Below are positions 32,494 to 41,284 of a DNA stretch of 64,000 nt, one piece after another. Position 1 is the stretch's first letter, and each line of letters starts with the position of its first letter. A program made the translations under genes and the position numbers. The DNA is from Bacteroidales bacterium UBA4333 (GTDB taxonomy: Bacteria; Bacteroidota; Bacteroidia; Bacteroidales; Paludibacteraceae). Where the stretch lies: contig DGTP01000008.1 of NCBI GenBank assembly GCA_002394335.1, positions 1 through 64,000 of the forward strand, in the 5' to 3' direction. The notes under the pieces are model-generated. The model was not told where the DNA came from and ran no database searches. It worked only from the letters and a program-made list of their open reading frames with translations.

Positions 32494-32520
32494 AAAACCG
32501 CTCTTCGGGGCGGTTTTTCT
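32494..32520. terminator. Bidirectional terminator with UUCG tetraloop
   Basis: 10-bp stem AAAACCGCTC (32494-32503) with GGGCGGTTTT (32508-32517), loop TTCG, A and T runs on the two sides. Ends the DUF2147 gene on the minus strand. Confidence 0.85.
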
Positions 32521-32536
32521 GTGTTCTATTTGTCTT

Positions 32537-32986
32537 TTATTTCCTGATCCAGGTCTGGTTGCGGCCGAGGATGCCGTGTTTGTCGAGTGAGCCGCGCAGA
32601 ACCAGTTTGCCGTTCTTAGGGTAGATCTTACCATAGTAGAACTTGCCGGATTCGGGGTCAAGCACCTTACCGCCGACCAGCTGGTTATGCTCGCGGTCAT
32701 ACTCCATGCCGCGGATGATCACCAGCCCCTCCAGAGGGGCGTTTTGGTCTGCACCCTTGCACTCCGGGCACCGCAGGTTCTTGGGACCGACAAGCATCTT
32801 CGAGATCTTGCCGTTGTACCGCCCGTCAGGGGCCTTGTAGATGGTGATGACGGCATAGGACCGCCCGGTTTTGTCATCCACGGTTTTCCAGTCTCCTACA
32901 ATCTGTGTTATCTGTGCGGAGGCAGCCGCTGCGCATGCCAGCAATCCTGCCAAAACAAATCGGAACGGTCTCATAGCTGTATTCAT
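32537..32986 (-). CDS. DUF2147 family exported protein
   Basis: 149 residues from ATG 32986; ATG 32974 is also possible. A signal peptide (RPFRFVLAGLLACAAAASAQ) precedes the DUF2147 domain: GDWKTVDDKTGRSYAVITIY, DGRYNGKISKML, an xCPECKG cysteine pair and KFYYGKIYPKNGKLVLRGSL. The family is a small beta-barrel, lipocalin-like fold in the periplasm; its ligand is unknown. It has a divergent promoter overlapping that of the PCMD gene. Confidence 0.85.
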   Translation of the reverse strand: MNTAMRPFRFVLAGLLACAAAASAQITQIVGDWKTVDDKTGRSYAVITIYKAPDGRYNGKISKMLVGPKNLRCPECKGADQNAPLEGLVIIRGMEYDREHNQLVGGKVLDPESGKFYYGKIYPKNGKLVLRGSLDKHGILGRNQTWIRK

Positions 32987-33006
32987 GTGATTTCAAAAAA
33001 ACGATG

Positions 33007-33038
33007 CAAAATTAGTAATTTATTTGCATATACGCAAT
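33007..33038 (-). promoter_or_regulatory. Promoter of the DUF2147 gene
   Basis: On the minus strand, TAATTTTG (33007-33014) with TTG at about 33035-33037, 20 bases away. It overlaps the plus-strand promoter. Confidence 0.6.
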
Positions 33039-33054
33039 TTTTTTACTATCTTTG
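33023..33054 (+). promoter_or_regulatory. Promoter of the PCMD gene
   Basis: TTTG (33023-33026), 20 bases, TATCTTTG (33047-33054). Just after it are two 20-bp copies of ACCCGAATTTGGAAAAATGT (33056-33075 and 33079-33098) in the leader. Confidence 0.75.
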
Positions 33055-33104
33055 CACCCGAATTTGGAAAAATGTTGTACCCGAATTTGGAAAAATGTGC
33101 TTGT

Positions 33105-34076
33105 ATGACCATGAGCGGAAAGAGATATATCTTATTATTGGTGCTGTTTGTCGCCTGCATGGGCGCAGCCGGGGCTGAGCGGGTGGTGGATGTGCCGTTC
33201 GGCAATATGGAGTCGTGGGTGACGCGGTATATCAAGGAGTCGCGCCTGATAGGGGGCAAGACCCAGACGCTCTATTGTGTTGCTCCGCCGAAGGTGATCA
33301 ACGAGAACAAACCCTATGCCTATGCCGGCGGATGGTCCAACCCCTGGACGTGCAGCAATGCCTACGCCAAGGTGGCCGGTATCGAGAAAGCGGCTTGTAC
33401 CGCCATGCCGGAGAGGAGCCATCATGGCAGCACCTGCGCCCGGCTGGATGTGAAGATGCAGCAGGTGAAAGTGTTAGGGATGATCGATGTGTCGGTGATA
33501 GCTGCCGGAACGCTCTTCTGGGGCAGAACCATCGAGCCTATCACCACCGCCAAGGACCCCTACCGCAATCTGGATTTCGGCGTGCCTTTCACAACCAAGC
33601 CGTCTTACCTGATGTTCGACTACAAGTGTACCGTCTCGCCGGAGAACTGGGTGTGGCACGCCAAAGGGATGACCGCCCCCAAGAAACAGGCCGGGCATGA
33701 CGAGTGTGAGGTCTATCTGCTCCTGCAGAAGCGCTGGGAGACGCCGGACGGCAAGATCCACGCCGTCAGGGTAGGTACCGCCTATGAGCGATACGGCAAG
33801 ACCCAGGCGTCCTGGGTGGACAACCACCGCATCAAGGTGCACTACGGGGACATCACCAAGCAGCCTTTCTATAAATCCTATATGGGACTGACGCGCCCCT
33901 TCCGCGCGATGAACAGCAAAGGCAGGATCGTGCATATCGACGAGGAGGGCTGGGACGGCAATGCCACCCCTACCCATGCCATTCTGATGATGACTTCCGG
34001 CAGGTATGAGGCGTTCGTGGGGCACGAGGGCAATGTGTTATGGGTAGATAATATCAGACTGGTGTATGACGACTGA
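33105..34076 (+). CDS. PCMD-domain exported protein
   Basis: 323 residues from ATG 33105, giving a proper signal peptide (MSGKRYILLLVLFVACMGAA). The mature chain fits the putative carbohydrate metabolism domain of Bacteroidota: VPFGNMESWVTRYIKES, PYAYAGGWSNPWTCSNAYA, ARLDVKM, PSYLMFDYKCTVSPENW and a terminal EGNVLWVDNIRLVYDD. The fold is a carbohydrate-binding-like jelly roll; its ligand is unknown. The stop overlaps the glycosyltransferase start by 11 bases. Confidence 0.8.
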   Translation: MTMSGKRYILLLVLFVACMGAAGAERVVDVPFGNMESWVTRYIKESRLIGGKTQTLYCVAPPKVINENKPYAYAGGWSNPWTCSNAYAKVAGIEKAACTAMPERSHHGSTCARLDVKMQQVKVLGMIDVSVIAAGTLFWGRTIEPITTAKDPYRNLDFGVPFTTKPSYLMFDYKCTVSPENWVWHAKGMTAPKKQAGHDECEVYLLLQKRWETPDGKIHAVRVGTAYERYGKTQASWVDNHRIKVHYGDITKQPFYKSYMGLTRPFRAMNSKGRIVHIDEEGWDGNATPTHAILMMTSGRYEAFVGHEGNVLWVDNIRLVYDD

Positions 34077-35250
34077 CGAGATACTGGCATATATCCTCTC
34101 ATGGGGTACTTGGGATATCGTCCTCACAAGCGTGCTGGCGGTGATAACCGCCTATGAGTTGTACTATATCATCCGCTATTTGGGCGGTGTGGCCCGTTAT
34201 GCCAAAAAGCAAAGGAGAGAGACCCCGTCCGCAGAGTCTGAGGCGCAGTCTCTGCCGGGTGTGACGGTGGTCATCAGCGCACGCAACGAGGGGTATAATC
34301 TGGAGCACTATCTCCAGGCGGTGCTCACGCAGGACTATCCGACGTTCGAGGTTTTTGTGGTGGATGACGGTTCGCAGGACGACACCTCCGATGTCATAGA
34401 GCGCTACAAGGGCGAATATCCCAATATCCGTACTACTTTCGTGCCGAAAGGGGCACGCGTGTCCAGCACCAAGAAACTGGCACTGACCATGGCTGCCAAA
34501 TCAGCCAAGTACGACTATCTGCTGCTGACCGATGCCGACTGCTGTCCCGAATCCAACCAATGGATCAGGTCGATGATGAGCGGATTTGACCAAGACGCAA
34601 CCGAAGTGGTGCTCGGTTACGGAGGCTGTTTCTATACCAAAGGGAAAATCAACCGTCTCTCCCGTTACGACACCGTCTATACGGGGCTCTTGTATCTCGG
34701 CGCCGCTATCGCCGGCAAGCCGTATATGGGTGTGGGACGCAATCTGGCGTATAAGAAATCCACGTTCTTCAGTCATGGCGGATTTGCCGGTATGGCACAC
34801 CAGTTGGCAGGAGACGACGACCTCTTTGTCAACAAGGTGGCGACGCGGAGCAACACCGCAGTTGTTCTCAACCGCGAGAGCGTCACCTGGTCGCCTTCCA
34901 AACTCACGTGGCATGACTGGGTGCAGCAGAAGAGACGCCATCTGAGTGTCTCGCCTGCATACCGCTGGCAGACCAAACTGTGGCTGACGACCGAACCGGT
35001 GGTACGCGCCCTGTTCTATACCGCCATCATCCTGACCGCCGTCTTCGGGCATCCGGTATCATGGGCGGTGGCACTGCTGTTCTATATCCTCCGCGGAAGC
35101 GTGCTGGCATCCACCGTCAACAAGGGCGCCAAGACCCTCGGAGAGAGAGGTTTTGCCGTGCTGAGGCTCTGGTGGTACGATATATCGATGCCTCTGATGA
35201 CACTCATGCTGATGTCCTCGCAGCGGAAGAAGAGGGATCTGACCTGGTGA
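34066..35250 (+). CDS. Membrane family 2 glycosyltransferase
   Basis: 394 residues. An N-terminal membrane helix (about 14-38) is followed by a GT-A domain: VTVVISARNEGYNLEHYLQA, VFVVDDGSQDDT, YLLLTDADCCPE, GDDDLFV, and QQKRRH in place of the usual QxxRW. The C terminus has two more membrane helices (about 300-345). The layout fits inner-membrane enzymes making polysaccharide or glycolipid. The overlap with the PCMD gene suggests they serve the same glycan. The acceptor is unknown. Confidence 0.88.
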   Translation: MTTDEILAYILSWGTWDIVLTSVLAVITAYELYYIIRYLGGVARYAKKQRRETPSAESEAQSLPGVTVVISARNEGYNLEHYLQAVLTQDYPTFEVFVVDDGSQDDTSDVIERYKGEYPNIRTTFVPKGARVSSTKKLALTMAAKSAKYDYLLLTDADCCPESNQWIRSMMSGFDQDATEVVLGYGGCFYTKGKINRLSRYDTVYTGLLYLGAAIAGKPYMGVGRNLAYKKSTFFSHGGFAGMAHQLAGDDDLFVNKVATRSNTAVVLNRESVTWSPSKLTWHDWVQQKRRHLSVSPAYRWQTKLWLTTEPVVRALFYTAIILTAVFGHPVSWAVALLFYILRGSVLASTVNKGAKTLGERGFAVLRLWWYDISMPLMTLMLMSSQRKKRDLTW

Positions 35251-35287
35251 AAAAACAATAACAGAAACAATAAATTTTGAAAATACT

Positions 35288-35596
35288 ATGGAAGAGAAAA
35301 AACTGAACATCAACATCGCCCCGGACAAAGCTACGGGCGTGTTTGCCAACTTGGCGCTCATAGCGCATACACCGGCTGAGTTTGTAGTGGATTTCGCCCA
35401 ACTGATGCCCGGTATAGAGCAGGCTAACGTGGTGTCACGCATCGTCATGACGCCGGATCATGCCAAGAAACTGCTGATGGCATTGCAGGATAATGTGGCT
35501 AAATACGAACAGAACTACGGCAAGATCGTAGGCAAAGGGCAGAAACCTGTGCCGGGTTCTACCTATCCGATGTCCTTTGGAGGAGGAGAAGCCTGA
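35288..35596 (+). CDS. DUF3467 family protein
   Basis: 102 residues, with the family's GVFANLALIAHTPAEFVVDF, QANVVSRIVMTPDHAKKLLM and NYGKIV segments. DUF3467 proteins are small, cytoplasmic and widespread in Bacteroidota, often next to RNA polymerase or metabolic genes; their job is not known. The start lies 37 bases after the glycosyltransferase stop, so they are probably cotranscribed. A block of repeat B follows at once. Confidence 0.88.
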   Translation: MEEKKLNINIAPDKATGVFANLALIAHTPAEFVVDFAQLMPGIEQANVVSRIVMTPDHAKKLLMALQDNVAKYEQNYGKIVGKGQKPVPGSTYPMSFGGGEA

Positions 35597-35600
35597 TTAA

Positions 35601-35672
35601 GTACGAAGGACAAATGTACGATGTACGAAGGAGGTACGAGGGATTTACGATTTTATTTAAGTACGAAGGACT
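35601..35672 (+). repeat. Repeat B block 2
   Basis: Starts with the 31-bp copy that matches the coding copy at 30183. Then GTACGAGGGATTTACGATTT and another GTACGAAGGAC that ends three bases before the next start codon. Confidence 0.85.
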
Positions 35673-36041
35673 ATGACGAAAGACGAATTGAAAGAACGCT
35701 ACCGCGTTTTCGCGCTGCGAATAATCAAATTAGTTGATGCCATGCCAAATACCATTTCGGCTGTGGCTATAGCCCGTCAAATCATTCGTTCCGGAACATC
35801 CCCGTCTGCAAACTATCGCGCTGCTTGTATTGCCAAGTCGAACAAAGATTTCCTTAACAAACTTAAGATGGTTGAGGAGGAAATAGATGAAACATCTCAT
35901 TGGCTGAGTTTAATCATAGATAGCGGAATGTTGCCGAAATCAAGAGCTCAAGATCTCTATGATGAGAGTATTGAACTTCGGAAAATAACGACCAAATCTA
36001 TATTAACAACTAAGAACAAGATGGATGCATCAGAGCGGTAA
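35673..36041 (+). CDS. Four-helix-bundle protein (23S rRNA IVS family)
   Basis: 122 residues with the family pattern: YRVFALRIIKLVDAMPN, ARQIIRSGTSPSANYRAAC, DFLNKLKMVEEEIDETSHWL and a final helix. Relatives form pentameric four-helix bundles; they are often encoded in intervening sequences or as lone genes between repeats in Bacteroidota. It is flanked by repeat B on both sides, as if it and the repeats moved together. Role unknown. Confidence 0.9.
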   Translation: MTKDELKERYRVFALRIIKLVDAMPNTISAVAIARQIIRSGTSPSANYRAACIAKSNKDFLNKLKMVEEEIDETSHWLSLIIDSGMLPKSRAQDLYDESIELRKITTKSILTTKNKMDASER

Positions 36042-36061
36042 ATTTAAATAAACCAATCAAT

Positions 36062-36206
36062 AAGTACGAAGGACGGATGTACGATGTACGAAGGATGTAC
36101 GAAGGGGGGAAGGACGAAGGATCTTACTACGAACAATCGTACATTACCGCAAAGCGGTAAATCGTAAATAAATCGTACATGGTACATTTGTAAATCGTAC
36201 ATTAAA
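36062..36206 (+). repeat. Repeat B block 3
   Basis: GTACGAAGGACGGATGTACG units, then the shared tail (TTACTACGAACAATCGTACA, ACCGCAAAGCGGTAAATCG). A TACATTTG box at 36183-36190 lies at its end and could serve the uridine phosphorylase gene, but no -33 box is at the right distance. Confidence 0.8.
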
Positions 36207-36216
36207 ATTTAGTATT

Positions 36217-37092
36217 ATGAAATTTTTTCCTGCATCGCAGTTAATCATCAATGCAGACGGGTCAGCATTCCATCTGCATCTCAAGCCTGAGTTTCTGGCA
36301 GACAAAGTGATCTTGGTAGGAGACCAGGATCGGGTAAATATGGTAGCCTCGTTCTTCGACGAAGGCAGTATCGAGTGTGACGTGCAGAGCCGCGAGTTCC
36401 ACACCATCACCGGCAAATATCAGGGCAAGCGTATCTCCTGTATATCCACCGGTATCGGTACCGACAACTGCGACATCGTCATGAACGAGATCGACGCGCT
36501 GGCGAACATCGATTTCAACACCCGCGAGGAGAAGGCGCAGAAACGCCATCTGGAGATCATCCGTATCGGAACCTGCGGCGGTATGCAGGAGGATATTCCT
36601 CTGGGTACCTTCCTCGTGAGCCAGAAGTCCATCGGTTTTGACGGCGTGCTGGCTTTCTACGAGAACCGCGACAAGGTGTCGGATCTCGGATTCGAGAAAG
36701 CGCTGGTAGCGCATATCGGCTATCCCGAGAAAGCGGCTGTTCCTTATGTGGTGGCAGCCGATGCCGAACTGGTGGACCGTATCGCCAGGGATGACATGAT
36801 GCGCGGTTGCACTATCGCGGCGAACGGCTTCTACGGACCGCAAGGACGCGTCCTGAGGGTAGGTCTGGCGGTGCCTGACATCAACGAGAAGATCACGTCC
36901 TTCCGCTATGAGGGACAGCGTATCACCAACTACGAGATGGAGGGGTCCTGTATCGCCGGATTGTCGCTGCATATGGGACACAAGGCGATGACCGTCTGCT
37001 GCGTCATCGCACAGCGCAAGGCGGAGGCCGCCAACACCGACTATAAGCCGCGTATCAAAGAGTTAGTAAGAACCGTTTTGGAGCGATTCTAG
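36217..37092 (+). CDS. Uridine phosphorylase-like nucleoside phosphorylase
   Basis: 291 residues. Signatures: VGDQDRVNMVASFF (phosphate loop), STGIGTDNCDIVMNEIDALA, RIGTCGGMQEDIPLG and NYEMEGSCIAGLS (ribose and base site). The enzyme splits uridine or related nucleosides with phosphate to give base and ribose 1-phosphate in the cytoplasm. Four bases separate it from the DPP III gene, so the two form a salvage/peptide-degradation unit. Substrate choice between uridine and other nucleosides is not certain. Confidence 0.88.
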   Translation: MKFFPASQLIINADGSAFHLHLKPEFLADKVILVGDQDRVNMVASFFDEGSIECDVQSREFHTITGKYQGKRISCISTGIGTDNCDIVMNEIDALANIDFNTREEKAQKRHLEIIRIGTCGGMQEDIPLGTFLVSQKSIGFDGVLAFYENRDKVSDLGFEKALVAHIGYPEKAAVPYVVAADAELVDRIARDDMMRGCTIAANGFYGPQGRVLRVGLAVPDINEKITSFRYEGQRITNYEMEGSCIAGLSLHMGHKAMTVCCVIAQRKAEAANTDYKPRIKELVRTVLERF

Positions 37093-37096
37093 AGAT

Positions 37097-39121
37097 ATGA
37101 AAAAAGTCGTTTTCCTTTTTGTTGCTCTGGCAACGCTGATGGGCTGCAGCCGCAAACCGGCACAGCCTGAGGCGGAGGCCGAAGAGGATTTTGAGTATAT
37201 GGTGGACCGATTCTACGATCTGGCGATACTGCGTTACCGCGTGCCGGATTTTGAGAGCCTGACGGTGGAGCAGAAGGCTTTGGTGTATTATCTGAGCGAG
37301 GCAGCCCTCTGGGGACGCGACATCCTCTATGATCAGAATGGCGCGTACAACCTCCGTATCAGAAGAACTCTGGAAGCTCTTTATAGCCGGAAGCCGGAAG
37401 CCGCAAGTCAAACGTCCGAGTGGGAGGCTTTCGAGCGGTATCTCAAACGTGTCTGGTTCTCCAATGGCATCCATCATCATTATGCCGAGGACAAGTTCCT
37501 GCCGGAGTTCAGCCAAGAGTGGTTTGTGGAGGCATGCCGGGAAGCCGGAGTGGAGTACGATGAAGCCATTCTGCCGGTGATGTTCGACCCGGCGGTCATG
37601 CCCAAGAAAGTGTGCCAGGATGCCGGCAAGGATCTGGTGCTCAACTCGGCCTGCAACTACTATGAGGGTGTCACCCAGGCGGAAGCGGAAGCATGGTATG
37701 CCGCCCACCGCGACACATCGGACGAGCCCCTCTGGATTGGTCTGAACAGCAAGCTGGTGAAGGACGGGAACGGCAATATCGTGGAGCGCGTCTTCAAAGC
37801 CGAAGGCGACGGACTCTACCGCGAGGCATTGCAGCACGTGGTGGAAAACCTCGAGAAAGCCAAAGCCTATGCGGAGAACGACAAGCAGCGCAAGGTGATC
37901 GAACTTCTGATCGAATATAACAAGACCGGAAACCTCAAGACCTTCAACGACTACGCCATCGCGTGGGTGCAGGACTTGGACAGCCGTGTCGATTTCATCA
38001 ACGGTTTCACCGAAGTCTATGGAGACCCCCTTGGTATCACCGGCGCATGGGAGTCGATGGTCAACTTCAAGAACGTGGCTGCCACCGAGCGGACCCGCAT
38101 CCTCTCAGCCAATGCGCAGTGGTTTGAGGACAACTCGCCCACCGACAAACGATACAAGAAACCCGAATGCCGCGGTATCTCGGCAAAAGTCATCACGGCG
38201 GCGGTGCTTGCCGGAGACTGCTATCCTGCCACACCGATCGGCATCAATCTGCCGAATGCCAACTGGATCCGCAAGAACTACGGCTCGAAGTCGGTGACGA
38301 TAGAGAACCTGACCGAAGCCTACTATCAGGCATCGCAGGGAGACGGTTTCAACGAGGAGTTCATGCTCTCCGACACCGAGCGTGAACTGGCGAAGAAATA
38401 CGGCGGACTGATGAGTGACGTGCATGTGGATCTGCATGAGTGTCTCGGTCATGGTTCGGGACAGCTGCTGCCCGGCGTGAGCAAGGACAACCTCAAAGAA
38501 CACGGCTCTACGCTGGAGGAAGCGCGTGCGGATCTCTTCTCGCTCTACTATATGGCGGATGCCAAACTCGTGGAATTAGGTATCGTGCCCGACGAGGAGG
38601 CGTACAAGTCGCAGTACTACCAGCAGCTCATGAACGGCGCGATGACACAACTGGTGCGCGTCGAACCCGGTAAAAATATAGAGGAATCGCACATGCGCGA
38701 CCGCGCGCTCATAGCCAACTGGGTGCTGGCGCATGCCGACTCCGTTTCGCCGGAGGCGGAGATCATCGTCGAGAACAACAAACACTACCTCCGTATCAAT
38801 GACTACGAAGGAGTGCGCCGCCTCTTCGGCGAACTCCTGGCTATCGTGCAGGAGGTTGTCTCCACAGGCGATTATGCCCGCGCATGCGAACTGGTCGAGA
38901 CCTACGCCGTCAAGGTGGACAGGGATCTCCATCGCGAACTCCTGGCGCGCTATCAGCCGCTCGGCATCGCACCTTATAAGGGATTTGTGAACCCTGTCTA
39001 TAAGCCGCAGTTTGACGAGAACGGCAGGATCACCGATGTCCTGATCGACTACACCGAAGGCTATGTGGAGCAACACCTCCGCTACAGCCGCGACTATAGT
39101 CCGCTGCCGGATGTCAATTGA
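37097..39121 (+). CDS. Dipeptidyl-peptidase III (M49), lipoprotein
   Basis: 674 residues. It begins with a lipoprotein signal (VVFLFVALATLMGC, Cys16), so it is probably anchored in the periplasm. The zinc site has HECLGH (447-452), the M49 H-E-x3-G-H variant, and EEARAD (474-479). Other family blocks are RGISAKVITAAVLAGDCYP and the C-terminal YKGFVNPVYKPQFD. It removes dipeptides from peptide N termini. A 7-bp triplicate (GCCGGAA, 37386-37406) encodes part of SRKPEAASQ near residue 98. A repeat B block begins right after its stop. Confidence 0.93.
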   Translation: MKKVVFLFVALATLMGCSRKPAQPEAEAEEDFEYMVDRFYDLAILRYRVPDFESLTVEQKALVYYLSEAALWGRDILYDQNGAYNLRIRRTLEALYSRKPEAASQTSEWEAFERYLKRVWFSNGIHHHYAEDKFLPEFSQEWFVEACREAGVEYDEAILPVMFDPAVMPKKVCQDAGKDLVLNSACNYYEGVTQAEAEAWYAAHRDTSDEPLWIGLNSKLVKDGNGNIVERVFKAEGDGLYREALQHVVENLEKAKAYAENDKQRKVIELLIEYNKTGNLKTFNDYAIAWVQDLDSRVDFINGFTEVYGDPLGITGAWESMVNFKNVAATERTRILSANAQWFEDNSPTDKRYKKPECRGISAKVITAAVLAGDCYPATPIGINLPNANWIRKNYGSKSVTIENLTEAYYQASQGDGFNEEFMLSDTERELAKKYGGLMSDVHVDLHECLGHGSGQLLPGVSKDNLKEHGSTLEEARADLFSLYYMADAKLVELGIVPDEEAYKSQYYQQLMNGAMTQLVRVEPGKNIEESHMRDRALIANWVLAHADSVSPEAEIIVENNKHYLRINDYEGVRRLFGELLAIVQEVVSTGDYARACELVETYAVKVDRDLHRELLARYQPLGIAPYKGFVNPVYKPQFDENGRITDVLIDYTEGYVEQHLRYSRDYSPLPDVN

Positions 39122-39335
39122 TGTACGAAGGACGGATGTACGATGTACGAAGGACGGATGTACGATGTACGAAGGATGGATGTACGATGTACGAAGGGGG
39201 GATTGATGTACGAAGGACGGATGTACGATGTACGAAGGGGGGGAGGACGAAGGACCTTACTACGAACAATCGTACATTACCGCGAAGCGGCAAATGGTAA
39301 ATAAATCGTACATCGTACATCAATAAATCGTCAAT
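39122..39335 (+). repeat. Repeat B block 4
   Basis: The longest block: five TACGAAGGAxGGATGTACGA units, then TTACTACGAACAATCGTACA, ACCGCGAAGCGGCAAATGG and ATCGTACATCGTACATC. It fills the whole gap between the peptidase and the fusion gene. Confidence 0.85.
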
Positions 39336-39337
39336 CA

Positions 39338-41137
39338 ATGTACAAAGTATCCCTTCCAATATCAAAATCCATAGCTAACAGGATTCTCTTGTTGCAGGCT
39401 ATACACGGAGACGAGCTGATGCCCGTCTCCGCTGATATGCCGGACGATGTCATCGTTCTTCATGACGCCCTCCGGCAGCTCCGCGACACATACGGCACCC
39501 CCGACGGCTTCAAACAATCCCAAGCCGCCTCAAGCCGCCTCCAACAAGCACCTTTGGTGCTCCACCTCAAGAACTGCGGCACCGCCCTCCGTTTCCTGCA
39601 GGTGCATCTGGATAAATGCTATCCCGGTGTGCCTGTCACGCTCACCGGCGACCCGCGGCTCATGGAGCGGAACGGCAGACCCACCACGCAGACCCTCTCT
39701 GCGCGCATCCTGCACGGCGAGGACATACCCGCAGAAGAAAACGAATCACCCTATGTCACGATGTCCCGGTGCATGGCTCAATCGTATTCCGTAGATCCCC
39801 GGATCGCAAATGAGCCGGACTGGAGCGCTGCGGCTTTCTGGTATGAATACGTGGCGATCCATGGAGGGGAGCTGGTGCTGGAAGGATTGAAGAGGGACAG
39901 CCTCCAGGGCGACAAAGCCGTGGTGCAGATATATAGCAGGTATTTCGGCGTGATCACGTCCTATCTGCCGGAAGGAGTGAAGATATACAAATCCACCATC
40001 CCGGTGCGTGATCAGGTGGTAGCGATAGATTTCGAGCATATTCCGGATCTTTATCCCGCTATCGCCTATACATGCGAGCGTATGGAGCTGACTTTACGGG
40101 CTACCGGTACATCCCGTTTGCGTTTCAAAGAGTCCAACCGTCTGACTGCGGTACGGCTGCACGAGGTGCGCAACGACCACCGGATGGCAATGGCGCTGCT
40201 GTGCGCCGGTTTTCCTGTTCCGGCAGAAGAACAAGCCTGTGTCGTTAAGAGCTATCCCCGGTTTTGGGAAAACTTCACCCGTATCAGCACTCATTCACGA
40301 CGGTCGAACGACGGTCGAACGACGGTCGGACGACAGTCATATCTGACGTTAGTGACACATGCAACCCCTGTAAAAGGCGTGAATGACGACAATCTGGGCA
40401 AAAAACATGCCCTCTCAAAGCTCATCCGTGCCGCCTCTACGGAATATGTATGGCTTCATGACGACGATGTCGTCTGGCCGCAGGTTGCCGGAAAGGCGGA
40501 TATGACCATCCTTGAGGAGACGGAGCAAGCACCGGATATGATTATTCTTCCTTTGAGGATGGAAAGCCTCTCCGGTCATCCTTCTCTCCTGGAAAGGCTG
40601 CAGATAGCGGAATACACGGCAATCCAGGAGCTGACTGTCAGCAGTGCGCAAAAGGGAAGACCTGTGATGTGTTCCGGGGCGAATATGATTGTCCGCCGCA
40701 AGGCTTGGCTGGCATGCGAAGGTGATCTGCATCCGGAGATTCCTTCGGGCGATGACATGTTTCTTCTGGAAGCGATGAAGAAACGCGGTATGCGTATCGC
40801 GGTGACGGATGAGGAGGACTATACGGCGGTAGTGCGTCCGACGGACTCATGGCGTTCGCTATGGCACCAGCGCACCCGCTGGGCGGGCAAGGCACCGCAT
40901 TACACCGACCGGGACATCCGTCTTGCCGGCGGATTGACACTCACCCTCATGCTGCTCCAGATCATCTGTCCGCTGTTCTGGATACCGAACCTTGCCATCG
41001 AGCTGTCCCTGCTCCGCCGTGCAAAGGGCGGAAGAGGCGGATACACTGCCGGAGATGTGGTTCTTCTCTCGCTGGTTTACCCCTATTACAGCCTGGCATG
41101 CGTGGCAGGAGGACTGCTGAGCAAGAGAATCTGGTAG
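39338..41137 (+). CDS. EPSP synthase fused to a glycosyltransferase domain
   Basis: 599 residues, cytoplasmic then membrane. Residues 1-310 carry EPSP synthase blocks in order: LPISKSIANRILLLQAI, NCGTALRFL (79-87), GDPRLMERNGRP, DWSAAAFWYEY, IPDLYPAIA, RFKESNR (K264), DHRMAMA (D280) and KSYPRFWENF. About 50-60 residues usual between the RP and SSQ motifs are missing (here RP runs into TTQTLSA). A second stretch before DHR is also short. Residues 340-599 are a GT-A domain lacking its first strands: GKKHALSKLIRAA, HDDDVVW (375-377), GDDMF, QRTRW (511-515), then two membrane helices. A four-copy 11-bp repeat (40297-40340) sits at the join. Confidence 0.8.
   Translation: MYKVSLPISKSIANRILLLQAIHGDELMPVSADMPDDVIVLHDALRQLRDTYGTPDGFKQSQAASSRLQQAPLVLHLKNCGTALRFLQVHLDKCYPGVPVTLTGDPRLMERNGRPTTQTLSARILHGEDIPAEENESPYVTMSRCMAQSYSVDPRIANEPDWSAAAFWYEYVAIHGGELVLEGLKRDSLQGDKAVVQIYSRYFGVITSYLPEGVKIYKSTIPVRDQVVAIDFEHIPDLYPAIAYTCERMELTLRATGTSRLRFKESNRLTAVRLHEVRNDHRMAMALLCAGFPVPAEEQACVVKSYPRFWENFTRISTHSRRSNDGRTTVGRQSYLTLVTHATPVKGVNDDNLGKKHALSKLIRAASTEYVWLHDDDVVWPQVAGKADMTILEETEQAPDMIILPLRMESLSGHPSLLERLQIAEYTAIQELTVSSAQKGRPVMCSGANMIVRRKAWLACEGDLHPEIPSGDDMFLLEAMKKRGMRIAVTDEEDYTAVVRPTDSWRSLWHQRTRWAGKAPHYTDRDIRLAGGLTLTLMLLQIICPLFWIPNLAIELSLLRRAKGGRGGYTAGDVVLLSLVYPYYSLACVAGGLLSKRIW
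39521..39540 (+). repeat. Tandem 10-bp repeat in the EPSP synthase part
   Basis: CAAGCCGCCT occurs twice in a row and encodes part of SQAASSRLQQ, a stretch without counterpart in relatives I know. Confidence 0.6.
40297..40340 (+). repeat. Four 11-bp tandem repeats at the domain join
   Basis: ACGACGGTCGA (40297-40307), again (40308-40318), ACGACGGTCGG (40319-40329), ACGACAGTCAT (40330-40340). The unit is not a multiple of three, so a change of one copy would shift the frame between the two enzyme halves. Confidence 0.9.
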
Positions 41138-41232
41138 TCTTCGAAAGAAAGTGCATAATTATGCAGAAACGGTAATTTCTCTGACAATTTGTGCTTTTTT
41201 TTTTGTTTTGTTTGCAAAAAGTAATGAAAAAA

Positions 41233-41264
41233 TTTGCGTATGTGAATTTTTTGCAGTATCTTTG
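41233..41264 (+). promoter_or_regulatory. Promoter of the surface-protein operon
   Basis: TTTG (41233-41236), 20 bases, TATCTTTG (41257-41264), about 20 bases before the first gene. Confidence 0.75.
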
Positions 41265-41284
41265 TAACCGATTTTGGTTTTTTT

